Shown in pieces: positions 17,969 to 26,603 of a stretch of DNA of 64,000 bases; position 1 is the first letter of the stretch; every line of letters starts with the position of its first letter. Source of the DNA: Bradyrhizobium sp. CCBAU 051011 (GTDB taxonomy: Bacteria; Pseudomonadota; Alphaproteobacteria; Rhizobiales; Xanthobacteraceae); the NCBI RefSeq assembly GCF_009930815.1, contig NZ_CP022222.1, positions 5,126,501-5,190,500 on the forward strand, given 5' to 3'. Under the pieces are notes generated by a model that did no database searches, was not told the DNA's origin, and was given only the letters and a program-made list of their open reading frames with translations. Made by a program: the position numbers and the translations under genes.

Positions 17969-18895
17969 TCACTGTATCGATCGATCCATTGATTGGATCG
18001 AGCCCGCCTGAGCGGCGAGGCCGCGGGCGATGCCGGCAATGACGGGAAGAAGCGGGTTGTCGTTGTCGCCGCGCCAAACAAAGAACAATTCGGCCGGCCG
18101 CTGCCACTGCATCAGCACGGGCCGCAGCACCACGCCGCTGAAGCGCAGGTTCAGCGCGGTTTCGGGGACCAACGCCACGCCGACGCCGGAATGCACCATG
18201 GCGAGGATCGAATGGATCTGGGCAAGGTGCTGCACGTAATTCGGCACCAGGCTTGCGCGTGAGAACAACTCGACCAGGAGATCGTGGAAGTAGCGTGCTT
18301 CATAGGGCTCGTACATGATGAAGGGCTCGCTCGCGAGGTCCTCCAGGCGTAGTTGGTCTGCCTGCGCCAGAGGATGGCCGCCCGGCAAAGCCGCGACCAG
18401 CGTCTCTGCCGTCACGCGGAAGGCGTCAAGGCCGCCACGCGGAATCGGCGGGCGAAGCAGGCCGATATCGATCTCGCCGGAATCGAGCCGCTTGAGCTGG
18501 TCGCTGGAGACCATTTCCTTCAGCGATATTTCGACATCGGGCAGTTCACGCCGGCAGGCCGCAACCAGCGCCGGCACGTAGCTGTAGGCCGATGTCGCCG
18601 TGAAGCCGATATTGATCGATCCGGCCTTGCCGCTTGCCATCCGCCGGGCCAACACGGCTGCGCTTTCGGCCAGCTTGAGCAGATGCCGCGCATCTACCAG
18701 AAACCGGTGCCCGGCGGGCGTCAGCCGGACGGCGCGGTTGCTGCGCTCCAGAAGCGTCACTTCAAGGACGCGTTCGAGAATCTGGATCTGACGGCTGAGC
18801 GGCGGCTGCGTCATGTTCAGCCGCAACGCCGCACGCCCGAAATGCAGTTCTTCTGCAACTGCAACGAAGCAACGCAACTGGCTCAATTCAAACAT
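17969..18895 (-). CDS. LysR-family transcriptional regulator
   Basis: The 308-residue protein begins MFELSQLRCFVAVAEELHFG, followed by the LysR helix-turn-helix (AALRLNMTQPPLSRQIQILE) and a periplasmic-binding-like effector domain. It is co-directional with kdgD immediately downstream and divergent from tctCBA. This suggests control of sugar-diacid or carboxylate uptake and breakdown. The effector is unknown. An 8-6-8 palindrome at 19013-19034 lies in the shared promoter region. Confidence 0.85.
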   Translation of the reverse strand: MFELSQLRCFVAVAEELHFGRAALRLNMTQPPLSRQIQILERVLEVTLLERSNRAVRLTPAGHRFLVDARHLLKLAESAAVLARRMASGKAGSINIGFTATSAYSYVPALVAACRRELPDVEISLKEMVSSDQLKRLDSGEIDIGLLRPPIPRGGLDAFRVTAETLVAALPGGHPLAQADQLRLEDLASEPFIMYEPYEARYFHDLLVELFSRASLVPNYVQHLAQIHSILAMVHSGVGVALVPETALNLRFSGVVLRPVLMQWQRPAELFFVWRGDNDNPLLPVIAGIARGLAAQAGSIQSMDRSIQ

Positions 18896-19012
18896 GAAAC
18901 CCGCATTTTCGACGTGAGACGAGGGACCGGTGACCGGCCGGATGTCCTGCTTCTATAGGCTGAGACACGGCCGATCCATCCAAAAAAGGTATCGACCTAT
19001 CCGCAGACTAGT

Positions 19013-19034
19013 TCATGGGCGAGCTAGCCCATGA
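19013..19034. promoter_or_regulatory. Perfect 8-6-8 palindrome in the LysR-tctC intergenic region
   Basis: TCATGGGC at 19013-19020 and GCCCATGA at 19027-19034 are exact inverted repeats separated by GAGCTA. The site is 118 bp from the LysR start and 96 bp before tctC, the normal position for a divergent LysR operator, though it does not fit the short T-N11-A core exactly. Confidence 0.45.
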
Positions 19035-19129
19035 CCTATCATTCTCCCAACGCAGCCTCGAAGGCTTGCAGCCTGCCGGTGAAACGGCGGGAACGCGCTG
19101 AACTGCGCTTTGAAACGGAGGAAATACCG

Positions 19130-20116
19130 ATGTCTATGCCATCTCTCGCCCGGGCGATCGCCGCCGCTGTCCTTTCAGTGTCGATATGTGTCCTGGCGCC
19201 AAGCGGGGCCGTGGCTCAGAATTTCGAGCGGCCGGTGCGGCTGATCGTGCCGTTTGCTCCGGGTGGCACCTCGGACATCCTGGCCCGCCTGATCGGCCCG
19301 AAGCTATCCGCTGCCATCGGGCAGTCGGTCGTGGTCGAGAACAAGCCCGGTGCCGCAGGCAATCTTGGCGCCGACGCCGTCGCCAAGGCGCAGCCTGACG
19401 GTCACACTTTGTTGCTGATGGATGTCGGATCGCTGGCTACGGCGCCGAGCCTGTTCTCCGATCTCACTTTCGACGTTGAGAAGGACCTCGCGCCCATTTC
19501 CATGGTGATGTTCGGCCCCTACGTCCTGGCCGTCCATGAATCGGTGCCGGCGAAGTCAACGAAGGAACTGATCGAATACGCCAAGGCCAACCCGAACAAG
19601 CTTACCATCGCCAATTCGGGCGTCGGTGGCGCCACCCACATCACGGCAGTGGCGATGGCGAAGCAACTCGGGATTCAGTGGAAGAACGTTCCCTACAAGG
19701 GCGGGGCAGCCGCCTCGCGCGCCGTCGTTTCCGGAGAGAGCGGCGTGATCATCAACGGCGCTATCGCAACCATGCCGTTCGTGTTGAACAAGCAGCTCAC
19801 CGGACTTGCGGTCACCGGGGAGCAGCGGCTGGCGTCGGCTCCCGATCTGCCGACCTTCAAGGAGGCGGGCCTGCCCGGCGGCGACGCCGGGACCTGGCAG
19901 GGCATCCTGACGACGGGCGGAACGCCGCCCGCCATGGTCGCGCGATTGAGCGCTGAAATCCGCAAGATCCTGGCAGAGCCCGAAATTCAGCAGAAGATCG
20001 CCGAGCAGGGCGGCGTCGTGAAGGCCCAATCGCCGGAGGAATTCCGCAACTGGCTGAAGGATGCCACGGCTCGTTGGGGCACCATCATCCGTGAGGCTGG
20101 CATCAAGGGTAGCTGA
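19130..20116 (+). CDS. tctC: Tripartite tricarboxylate transporter, binding protein (TctC/Bug)
   Basis: I start at 19130 because GGAGG sits 7 nt upstream and a signal peptide follows (residues 1-28, ending AVAQ); the frame is open from 19031. The 328-residue protein shows Bug-family features: RPVRLIVPFAPGGTSDILAR, VVVENKPGAAGNLGADAVA, NSGVGGATHI, VPYKGGAAASRAVVSGE and LPTFKEAGLPG. It captures a carboxylate in the periplasm and passes it to TctBA. With kdgD and LysR alongside, a sugar diacid such as glucarate or galactarate is a reasonable guess. Confidence 0.88.
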   Translation: MSMPSLARAIAAAVLSVSICVLAPSGAVAQNFERPVRLIVPFAPGGTSDILARLIGPKLSAAIGQSVVVENKPGAAGNLGADAVAKAQPDGHTLLLMDVGSLATAPSLFSDLTFDVEKDLAPISMVMFGPYVLAVHESVPAKSTKELIEYAKANPNKLTIANSGVGGATHITAVAMAKQLGIQWKNVPYKGGAAASRAVVSGESGVIINGAIATMPFVLNKQLTGLAVTGEQRLASAPDLPTFKEAGLPGGDAGTWQGILTTGGTPPAMVARLSAEIRKILAEPEIQQKIAEQGGVVKAQSPEEFRNWLKDATARWGTIIREAGIKGS

Positions 20117-20125
20117 GGCGGGCCG

Positions 20126-20575
20126 ATGACGCGTTCCCGGATCGACCTTCAGGACCTGCTGTTCGGCCTGTTTCTGGTGGCGGTGGCGGCGGGTACGCTC
20201 GTCGCCACGCGCAACCTGACGGTCGGTCACGCCGCCGATATGGGGCCGGGCTACATGCCTCCCGTTGTCGCGCTCGCGCTGATGGGCTTCGGTCTCTTCT
20301 TTACTGGGCGCGGGCTCTGGCGCATGCGCGTCGGCATCGCGCCGGTTCAGTTGCGGCCGCTGCTGGCGATCCTGGCGTCTGTCGGCGTTTTCGCGCTGAC
20401 AGCCGAGCGCCTCGGCCTCGCCATCGCTTCCGTCGTCACCGTGATCCTCGCCAGCCTCGCCACGCGAGAAGGGCGGGTCGTCGAGACGGTGGCGTTTGCC
20501 GTCCTGCTTTCGGGTGCGGCGGTGCTTCTGTTCGTCAAGTTGCTGGGCCTGCCGATCCCGATCTGGCCCCGCTAG
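20126..20575 (+). CDS. tctB: Tripartite tricarboxylate transporter, small membrane subunit (TctB)
   Basis: The 149-residue protein has four predicted membrane helices, the usual architecture of TctB, with the conserved MGPGYMPPVVALALMGFG segment after helix 1. It lies 9 nt after tctC and 25 nt before tctA, completing the canonical CBA order. It probably stabilises or gates the TctA channel; its exact function in the family is poorly defined. Confidence 0.85.
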   Translation: MTRSRIDLQDLLFGLFLVAVAAGTLVATRNLTVGHAADMGPGYMPPVVALALMGFGLFFTGRGLWRMRVGIAPVQLRPLLAILASVGVFALTAERLGLAIASVVTVILASLATREGRVVETVAFAVLLSGAAVLLFVKLLGLPIPIWPR

Positions 20576-20600
20576 GCCGGCGCGATTTCAGGCAACGCAT

Positions 20601-22100
20601 ATGGATCTCTTCAACAATCTGCTGATGGGCCTTTCGACGGCCCTCGAACTCAACAATCTCCTGTTCTGCCTGATCGGCGTGGTCATCGGGACCGCGATCG
20701 GCGTGCTGCCCGGCATCGGTCCGATTCCGACAGTGGCGTTGCTGTTACCCTTCACCTTCGGCCTGTCGCCCCCGAGCGCCATGATCATGCTGGCCGGCAT
20801 CTTCTACGGCGCGCAGTATGGCGGCTCGACCACCGCCATCCTGGTCAATGTGCCGGGCGAGACGTCGTCGGTCGTCACCTGTATCGACGGTCACGAGATG
20901 GCCAAGCAGGGCAAGGCGGGAACCGCGCTCGCCATTGCGGCCATCGCTTCGTTCTTTGCCGGCACGATGGCGACGATCGTGATTGCCGTCCTGAGCGTAC
21001 CGTTGTCGGTGCTGGCGCTTAAATTCACCGCGGTCGAATATTTCAGTCTCCTCGTGCTCGGCCTGATCGCCGCGGTCGTCCTCGCGCACGGTTCGGTCGC
21101 CAAATCGCTGGCGATGGTGCTGCTGGGGCTGTTGCTCGGCCTCGTCGGAATCGACGTCTCCTCGGGCGTCGCGCGCATGACCTTCGGCATTGCCGCGCTG
21201 TCGGACGGACTTGATTTCGTGCCGATCGCGATGGGCCTGTTTGGGCTCGGCGAGATCATCGCCAACCTTGAGAGACCCGCCGAGCGGCGCGTCGTCAGCC
21301 AGTCGATCCGCAGCCTGATTCCGAGCCGGGAGGATCTGCGGGCAGCCTTTCCGGCGATGGTGCGCGGCACGACGCTCGGCTCCGTGCTGGGCGTATTGCC
21401 TGGCGGCGGCGCCGCGCTTCCGCCGTTCTCCTCCTATGCGCTGGAGAAGAAGCTCGCGCGCGATCCCTCGCGGTTCGGCAAGGGCGCCATTGAGGGCGTC
21501 GCCGGTCCGGAGGCCGCCAACAATGCCGGCGCCCAGACCAGCTTCATTCCGCTGCTGACGCTCGGCATTCCCGCCAACGCGCTGATGGCGCTGATGATCG
21601 GCGCGCTGATGATGCAGGGCATCCAGCCCGGCCCGCAGATCATGACCGAGCAGCCCAAGCTCGTCTGGGGCGTCATCGCCAGCATGTGGGTCGGCAATCT
21701 GATGTTGCTGGTGATCAACCTCCCGTTGATCGGCCTCTGGGTCTCGATGTTGAAGATTCCCTATCGCCTGCTGTTTCCCGCTATCGTCCTGTTCTGCTGC
21801 ATCGGCACTTATGGCATTGCCAACAGCCTGTTCAACGTTTGGTTGATGATGGGCTGCGCCTTGCTCGGCTATTTCTTCATCAAGATCGGCGTCGAGCCGG
21901 CGCCGCTTCTGCTTGGCCTCGTGCTCGGGCCGCAGCTTGAGGAAAATTTCCGGCGCGCGATGCTGATCGCGGACGGCGATTTCACCGTCTTTCTGTCGCG
22001 GCCGATCAGCGCGGTCATTCTCGGCGTCGTCGCCATTCTGTTGCTGGCGTTGCTGTCGCCAGCAATCCTGAAAACGCGCAAGGAAGCGCTGGCGGAGTGA
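20601..22100 (+). CDS. tctA: Tripartite tricarboxylate transporter, large permease (TctA)
   Basis: The ATG at 20601 begins MDLFNNLLMGLSTAL, the usual start (499 residues); the open frame upstream overlaps tctB and is not used. About eleven to twelve membrane segments are visible with TctA signatures GVLPGIGPIPTVALLLP, YGAQYGGSTTAILVNVPGE, GVLPGGGAALPPFSSYALEKK and EAANNAGAQTSFIPLLTLGIP. It forms the ion-driven carboxylate channel in the inner membrane. Confidence 0.9.
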   Translation: MDLFNNLLMGLSTALELNNLLFCLIGVVIGTAIGVLPGIGPIPTVALLLPFTFGLSPPSAMIMLAGIFYGAQYGGSTTAILVNVPGETSSVVTCIDGHEMAKQGKAGTALAIAAIASFFAGTMATIVIAVLSVPLSVLALKFTAVEYFSLLVLGLIAAVVLAHGSVAKSLAMVLLGLLLGLVGIDVSSGVARMTFGIAALSDGLDFVPIAMGLFGLGEIIANLERPAERRVVSQSIRSLIPSREDLRAAFPAMVRGTTLGSVLGVLPGGGAALPPFSSYALEKKLARDPSRFGKGAIEGVAGPEAANNAGAQTSFIPLLTLGIPANALMALMIGALMMQGIQPGPQIMTEQPKLVWGVIASMWVGNLMLLVINLPLIGLWVSMLKIPYRLLFPAIVLFCCIGTYGIANSLFNVWLMMGCALLGYFFIKIGVEPAPLLLGLVLGPQLEENFRRAMLIADGDFTVFLSRPISAVILGVVAILLLALLSPAILKTRKEALAE

Positions 22101-22112
22101 ATACCGGCGGTG

Positions 22113-22802
22113 TCAATCGTGCAATTGCCAGCGGCCGATGACTCGAAACCGCGAACTCGCATCGTCCTGACGGCATAGCGCGATGGCGTCGATCGCGAGC
22201 GTCTCGATGCCGGTTGTCGCAAACCTCTCGCGCAGCATCGCCACGACCTGCTCGCGCCGTTCCGTGGGCAGTCGTCCGGTCAGCGTCATGTGGAAGCGGA
22301 ATTCCTCGAAGACATAAGGATAACCCCAGCGGTCGAGATAGTCGCGTTGCCGTGGCGTCAGCGCTGCCGGATTTCGCCGCGCGCGATCTTCCGCGTTGAG
22401 GGGAGCGCGGAACGGATCGAATGCCTTGGTCGCCTCGGCGGCAAGCATATCGAGATCTGCCGACGGTTCGGCGGGAACTATCGCAATGAACCCGCTGATC
22501 GAATTGACGATCGGCCGGATCACCGGCACCGGCCGGGCAAGATCGGCAAACAATTCGCATGCTGCGGCAAGCCGCGTTTCGGCCTTCCCGTCGCCAAGTG
22601 CGATCGGCGCCTTCAGGGTGGCGTGAAAGCCGTATTTGCGCGGATCGTGCGTCAGGTCGCGCCAATCCGATGGGAGACCATCCGGAAAGGGAAGGTCTTC
22701 GCCGCCATGGGCGTCGTAACCGAGCAGCGATGCGCCGAACTGGTCGAGCGCACTGTCGGGTGCCGAGGTGTAGTAGATTGCGTACCGGGGATAATTTGCC
22801 AT
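22113..22802 (-). CDS. DUF1045 phosphonate-metabolism protein (2H phosphoesterase-like)
   Basis: A 229-residue cytoplasmic protein starting MANYPRYAIYYTSAPDS. Two His-x-Thr motifs typical of 2H phosphoesterases are present: KYGFHATLKAPI (about residue 60) and FRFHMTLTGRL (about residue 172). The family (DUF1045) is nearly always encoded with C-P lyase genes; a cyclic-phosphate hydrolase role on ribose phosphate intermediates is suggested by family, not shown. It is the last gene of the minus-strand operon, 20 bp after the PhnM-like gene. Confidence 0.85.
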   Translation of the reverse strand: MANYPRYAIYYTSAPDSALDQFGASLLGYDAHGGEDLPFPDGLPSDWRDLTHDPRKYGFHATLKAPIALGDGKAETRLAAACELFADLARPVPVIRPIVNSISGFIAIVPAEPSADLDMLAAEATKAFDPFRAPLNAEDRARRNPAALTPRQRDYLDRWGYPYVFEEFRFHMTLTGRLPTERREQVVAMLRERFATTGIETLAIDAIALCRQDDASSRFRVIGRWQLHD

Positions 22803-22822
22803 TGCGCCAGAATAGAGCCGCC

Positions 22823-24016
22823 TTACGCGGCTGCAACCGCCTTGCGCGGAACGACGGACGAACGGACAAGACGGTTCGTCTCCGTCAGATGCACCAGCCG
22901 ACCCGCGGCAATGACGGCGACTACCCGCGGCCGCAACGGCACCGCGTCATCGACGAGGATGATGTCGGCGCGCTGTCCCGCGGCGAGGGTGCCGCGATCG
23001 GCGAGGCCGGCGGCGCGCGCCGGCGCCGATGAAATCAATTGCCACGCCGCGGCCAGCGGCAGCACGCCGTCGGCCGCAAGCCGGAAGGCCGCTAATAGCT
23101 GCGCGGGATAATAATAGTCAGACGCCAGCACCGAACACAGGCCCTTGGCGATCATGTCGGATGCCCTGGTCCAGCCGGTGTGGCTGCCGCCGCGCACGAC
23201 GTTGGGCGCGCCGAACACGATGAAGTCGGAGGCTGCGGCAGCGTCGCGGGCGGTTTCCTCGTTGACCGGAAATTCGGCGATGGCAACGCCCTGCGCGCGA
23301 AAAGCCTGCCGCATCGCCGGGCTTTCATCGTCATGCGAGAGCATCCGGACATCAGCCGCGCGGGCCGCCTGCGCCAGCCGGCTGATCGACGCCGGCACGT
23401 CGTGGCCGCGGCAGACCACGCTTTCCACCAGGCGGTCGAACGCCTCATTGGTGAGCCCCGTGCGCTCAACCATTCGGCTGTGTTTCAGTGGTTTGGCTAG
23501 GCTGGCGACGGTCGAGTCCATATGATCGTTGAACGCGAACAGGTCGACGCGTCCTTCCGAAAGCCAGTCGATGATCTCGCTTTCGGCGTCGAGATTGTAG
23601 GTCTCGTGGCGTAGATGAAAACGGGTGTCGGCGGCGAGTTGCGGCCGCATCTGCTCGATCGCCTCCAGCAATTTGCGCGCATTGTCTGCGCTGCGCAGGC
23701 CGGGCTCCCACGACCATGTGGTGGCGTGGTAGACGGTCGTAATCCCGTTGCTGACTGCCTGCCTGTCGCTATCGACAAGTGCTACATCGATCGGAAAATC
23801 GACGCCGGGACGCGGCATCATCTGCCGCTCGAAGGCATCGCCATGCAGATCGACAATGCCCGGTAGCACCAGCAGCCGGTTAGCGTCGATCCCGGGTGCG
23901 CCATGGCTGTTGTCCGTACCGATGGCTGCGATCTCGCGGCCGGCGATCCGCAAGCCGGTTTCGGCGATTTCATTGCCGAGCAGGGCCCGACCACCTTCGA
24001 TGAACAATTCCGTCAC
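22823..24016 (-). CDS. phnM: PhnM-like amidohydrolase (second copy)
   Basis: The frame runs from 24589, but the biological start is very likely GTG at 24016. It overlaps, as GTGA, the stop of the transferase in that gene's original frame. The 397-residue protein has PhnM features: LPGIVDLHGDAFERQ, SNGITTVYHA, FNDHM, MLSHDDES, FGAPNVVRGGSHTG, LASDYYYPAQLLA and a metal-dependent hydrolase C-terminus (ADRGTLAAGQRADIILVD). PhnM hydrolyses ribose 1-phosphonate 5-triphosphate. It is a divergent paralogue of the phnM at 33922, so its substrate may differ. Confidence 0.82.
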   Translation of the reverse strand: MTELFIEGGRALLGNEIAETGLRIAGREIAAIGTDNSHGAPGIDANRLLVLPGIVDLHGDAFERQMMPRPGVDFPIDVALVDSDRQAVSNGITTVYHATTWSWEPGLRSADNARKLLEAIEQMRPQLAADTRFHLRHETYNLDAESEIIDWLSEGRVDLFAFNDHMDSTVASLAKPLKHSRMVERTGLTNEAFDRLVESVVCRGHDVPASISRLAQAARAADVRMLSHDDESPAMRQAFRAQGVAIAEFPVNEETARDAAAASDFIVFGAPNVVRGGSHTGWTRASDMIAKGLCSVLASDYYYPAQLLAAFRLAADGVLPLAAAWQLISSAPARAAGLADRGTLAAGQRADIILVDDAVPLRPRVVAVIAAGRLVHLTETNRLVRSSVVPRKAVAAA

Positions 24017-24589
24017 GATGCGGCACTCTGATTGAATTGCTGATGGCGGGATGCTTCGGCCGATTGGTATTTTTCGAGAAAGCCTTCGACATCGAGCTTG
24101 CGGAAATCGGGCAGGGCGCGGCGAAGCGTCTCGTGGTCCCAGTCCCACCATGCGAGCTCCGTGAGCCGCCCGGCAATCGATTCCGGAAACCGCCGCTTGA
24201 CCGGCCGGGCTGGATTGAATGACCGCGCCGTGGCCGATCCAGACGTCATGGCCGATATGGACGTGATGCTCGCGCCGCCAGGCAAAGAACTCGGCATCGT
24301 CGCTCTCGCCCGGAAAATAGCTGCTGGCGCGATAGGTGAAATGCGCCTGCGAGGCCCGATACATCGGATGATTGCCCGGGTTGATCCGCGTCATGGCCGC
24401 GATCGAACAGAACTTCCCGATCGTCGTGTAGGTGATCTGCGAGTCGTTCACGACGTAGGAATAATCGGCCATCGTGACCTCGAGCAGAATGGTCCGGGCG
24501 CCGACCTCGGTATAGGCGCCGAGCCGGCAGTTGCGCACTGACGCGGTGGGGTCGATCGTCGGTTCAGTGGAAAGCAACTTGCCGGCCAT
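24013..24589 (-). pseudogene. Hexapeptide-repeat transferase of the phosphonate cluster, frameshifted by deletion
   Basis: Residues 1-124 (MAGKLLSTEPTIDPTASV ... HIGHDVWIGHGAVI) are the left-handed beta-helix acyltransferase found beside C-P lyase genes. After GAVI (near 24217/24218) the expected repeats (about 30 residues ending TIVAG) are missing. The family continuation NPARPVKRRFPESIAG, then LAWWDWDHETLRRALPDF and FLEKYQSAE, appears in another frame that stops at 24013. A deletion of about 89 bp is inferred. The frameshift lets translation run on into the PhnM-like gene as a 588-codon ORF. The lost repeats are part of the catalytic helix, so activity is unlikely. Sequencing or assembly error is the alternative. 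Confidence 0.8.
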
Positions 24590-24713
24590 CGGTGGACGTC
24601 CATCAGCAATCGGGGAAGGGCGGTGCGCTCGTCTTCGATGCGCTTGATGACAGGATCATGACGGATGCATGACGCCGACCGCTGCTGTGGACGAACGCCG
24701 CACCGCAGCAGTC

Positions 24714-24731
24714 GTGTCACACAACTGTAAG
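24714..24731 (+). promoter_or_regulatory. Candidate PHO box upstream of phnC
   Basis: GTGTCAC at 24714-24720 and CTGTAAG at 24725-24731 are two direct half-sites with the 11-bp period of PhoB boxes (CTGTCAT-N4-CTGTCAT); each matches the half-site at 5 of 7 positions. It lies 47 bp before the phnC start and 125 bp from the divergent transferase start, so it could serve both operons under phosphate limitation. Confidence 0.5.
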
Positions 24732-24777
24732 ATCGAGCCGCTAGCGATGCTCCACGACCGGAACTCTGGAGCACTAC

Positions 24778-25593
24778 ATGCTGGTGGTAGAAGGTTTGAC
24801 GTGCCGGTTCGGCACCAAGGCCGCGGTAGACAATGCGTCATTCTCGATTCAGCCCGGCAGCTTCGTCGGCGTGATCGGCAGATCCGGCGCCGGAAAGTCT
24901 ACGCTGCTTCGGATGATCAACCGTCTCGCCGAACCTTCCGAAGGCCGCATCCTGTTCGAAGACGTTGACGTGACCGCGCTGCGCGGCAGGGAGTTGCGGC
25001 AGTGGCGTGCGCGCTCGGCGATGATCTTTCAGCAGTTCAATCTGGTCGGCCGGCTCGATGTCCTGACCAATGTGCTGATGGGGCGGCTTTCGACAGTGCC
25101 GACATGGCGGTCGCTGGCGCAGCTCTGGCCCGAAGAGGACAAGGCAATTGCGATGTCGGCGCTCGAGCAATTCGACATGGCCTCGATTGCGGCGCAGCGC
25201 GCCGACCAGCTCTCGGGCGGTCAGCAGCAGCGCGTCGCGATTGCGCGTGCGCTGGTTCAGCAGCCCGCAATGATACTCGCCGACGAGCCGATCGCCTCGC
25301 TCGATCCCCGCAACACTCGGATCGTGATGGATGCGCTGCTGCGCATCAACAAGCACTTCGGAATCACGGTGGTCTGCAATCTGCATTCGCTGGATCTGGC
25401 GCGCAGCTACTGCGATCGCCTGATCGGTATGGCCTCGGGTCGAATCGTATTCGACGGCGCGCCCGCGGCGCTGACCGATCGCATAGCGCGCGAACTCTAC
25501 GATCTTGAGGCAGATGAGGTGATGGGCGTTGCGCCTGAGCATGTGCCGGCCAGCGCGGCGATTCCTGCTCTCGGCACGGTTGCCGCAGCCTGA
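24778..25593 (+). CDS. phnC: Phosphonate ABC transporter ATPase
   Basis: A 271-residue ATPase with Walker [18 protein letters not shown], the PhnC-typical [21 protein letters not shown] segment, signature [15 protein letters not shown], Walker [14 protein letters not shown] and H-loop NLHSLDLA. With PhnD and the two PhnE proteins it imports phosphonates and/or phosphate esters. It is the first gene of phnCDEE. No strong ribosome site precedes the ATG (only GGAAC/GGAG 8-17 nt upstream). Confidence 0.92.
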   Translation: MLVVEGLTCRFGTKAAVDNASFSIQPGSFVGVIGRSGAGKSTLLRMINRLAEPSEGRILFEDVDVTALRGRELRQWRARSAMIFQQFNLVGRLDVLTNVLMGRLSTVPTWRSLAQLWPEEDKAIAMSALEQFDMASIAAQRADQLSGGQQQRVAIARALVQQPAMILADEPIASLDPRNTRIVMDALLRINKHFGITVVCNLHSLDLARSYCDRLIGMASGRIVFDGAPAALTDRIARELYDLEADEVMGVAPEHVPASAAIPALGTVAAA

Positions 25594-25668
25594 GTGCTGC
25601 GTCTGTAAATCAAGAGTGGCGCGGGACTGAAATCTCGCCAGCTTCATCACTGCGAAACAGGAGACGTC

Positions 25669-26577
25669 ATGATAGACCGTCATATGATTTTCGCCGCAGC
25701 GGCGGCATTGGTATTCTCAGCCTCGGCTGCCACGGCTCAGGACTGGAAGGCAAAATATCCTGAATTGGTGTTCGCAAAAGTTCCTGATGAGAATGCCTCG
25801 GGCACAACCAACCGATGGACGCCTTTGGCGGAGTATCTGTCCCGCGAGCTCGGAACCAAAGTCACGCTGCGGATCGCAAACGATTATGCCGCCGTCATCG
25901 AAGGCCAGCGGGCAGGGAACATCCACATAGCGATGTATGGCCCGGCGTCCTACGCGCGCGCTTACATAATCGGTGCGAAGGTCGAGCCGTTCGCGATCGA
26001 GGTGAATGGCGACGGAACCAAAGGCTATTATTCGGTCCTCTATGTCAAAAGCGATTCGAGCTACAAGGACATCAAGGACTTGAAGGGCAAGAATCTCTGC
26101 CTTGTCGATCCCAACTCAACGTCAGGCAACAACGTCCCGCGTTTCGCGATGGACAAGATGGGTATCGACCCGGAAAAGTTCTTCTCCAAAGTAGTCTATT
26201 CGGGAAGCCATGAAAACGCGGTGATCGGACTTGCGCAGGGTACCTGCGACGCGGCGTTCAACTGGTGGAACGATGAGAAGGAGTCAAACCTGCTCCGGAT
26301 GGAACGGAAGGGCATGGCGAAGGCCGCCGATTTCAAGATCATCATGAAGTCCGAACAGATTGTGAATTCGCCGATGGCGTATCTCGGAAGCCTGCCCGCC
26401 GACCTCAAGGCGGCGATCAAGAAGGCAGTGCTGGAAATTGCGGTGAAGGACAAAGCCGCTTTCGACAAGATCTACGAGGGGAAGCAGTTGCCCTTCGTCG
26501 AGGTTGATCACAAGGCCTATGAGGCTGTGATCGATCTGACCAAGTTTGTCGACAGCATTCGCAAGCAGAAATCCTGA
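25669..26577 (+). CDS. phnD: Phosphonate ABC transporter periplasmic binding protein
   Basis: The 302-residue protein has a signal peptide (residues 1-23, ending ATAQ) and PhnD family sequences: FAKVPDENASGTTNRWTPL, VIEGQRAGNIHIAMYGPAS, DLKGKNLCLVDPNSTSGNN, VVYSGSHENAV and ACDAAFNWW-like GTCDAAFNWWNDE. GGAG lies 5 nt before the ATG at 25669; an alternative ATG at 25684 would also keep the signal peptide. It binds the phosphonate ligand in the periplasm. Confidence 0.9.
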   Translation: MIDRHMIFAAAAALVFSASAATAQDWKAKYPELVFAKVPDENASGTTNRWTPLAEYLSRELGTKVTLRIANDYAAVIEGQRAGNIHIAMYGPASYARAYIIGAKVEPFAIEVNGDGTKGYYSVLYVKSDSSYKDIKDLKGKNLCLVDPNSTSGNNVPRFAMDKMGIDPEKFFSKVVYSGSHENAVIGLAQGTCDAAFNWWNDEKESNLLRMERKGMAKAADFKIIMKSEQIVNSPMAYLGSLPADLKAAIKKAVLEIAVKDKAAFDKIYEGKQLPFVEVDHKAYEAVIDLTKFVDSIRKQKS

Positions 26578-26603
26578 GGGGAACGAAGGGACCAGATGGA
26601 TTG

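Noticed and set aside
18896..19129. tRNA-like fold in the LysR-tctC gap
   Set aside because: GC-rich stems near 19080 do not complete a cloverleaf, and there is no TTCRANY loop or CCA-end context.
22823..24589. Genuine transferase-PhnM fusion protein
   Set aside because: The linker is out-of-frame sequence. The correct C-terminal half of the transferase is present in another frame, and its stop overlaps a GTG start for the hydrolase.
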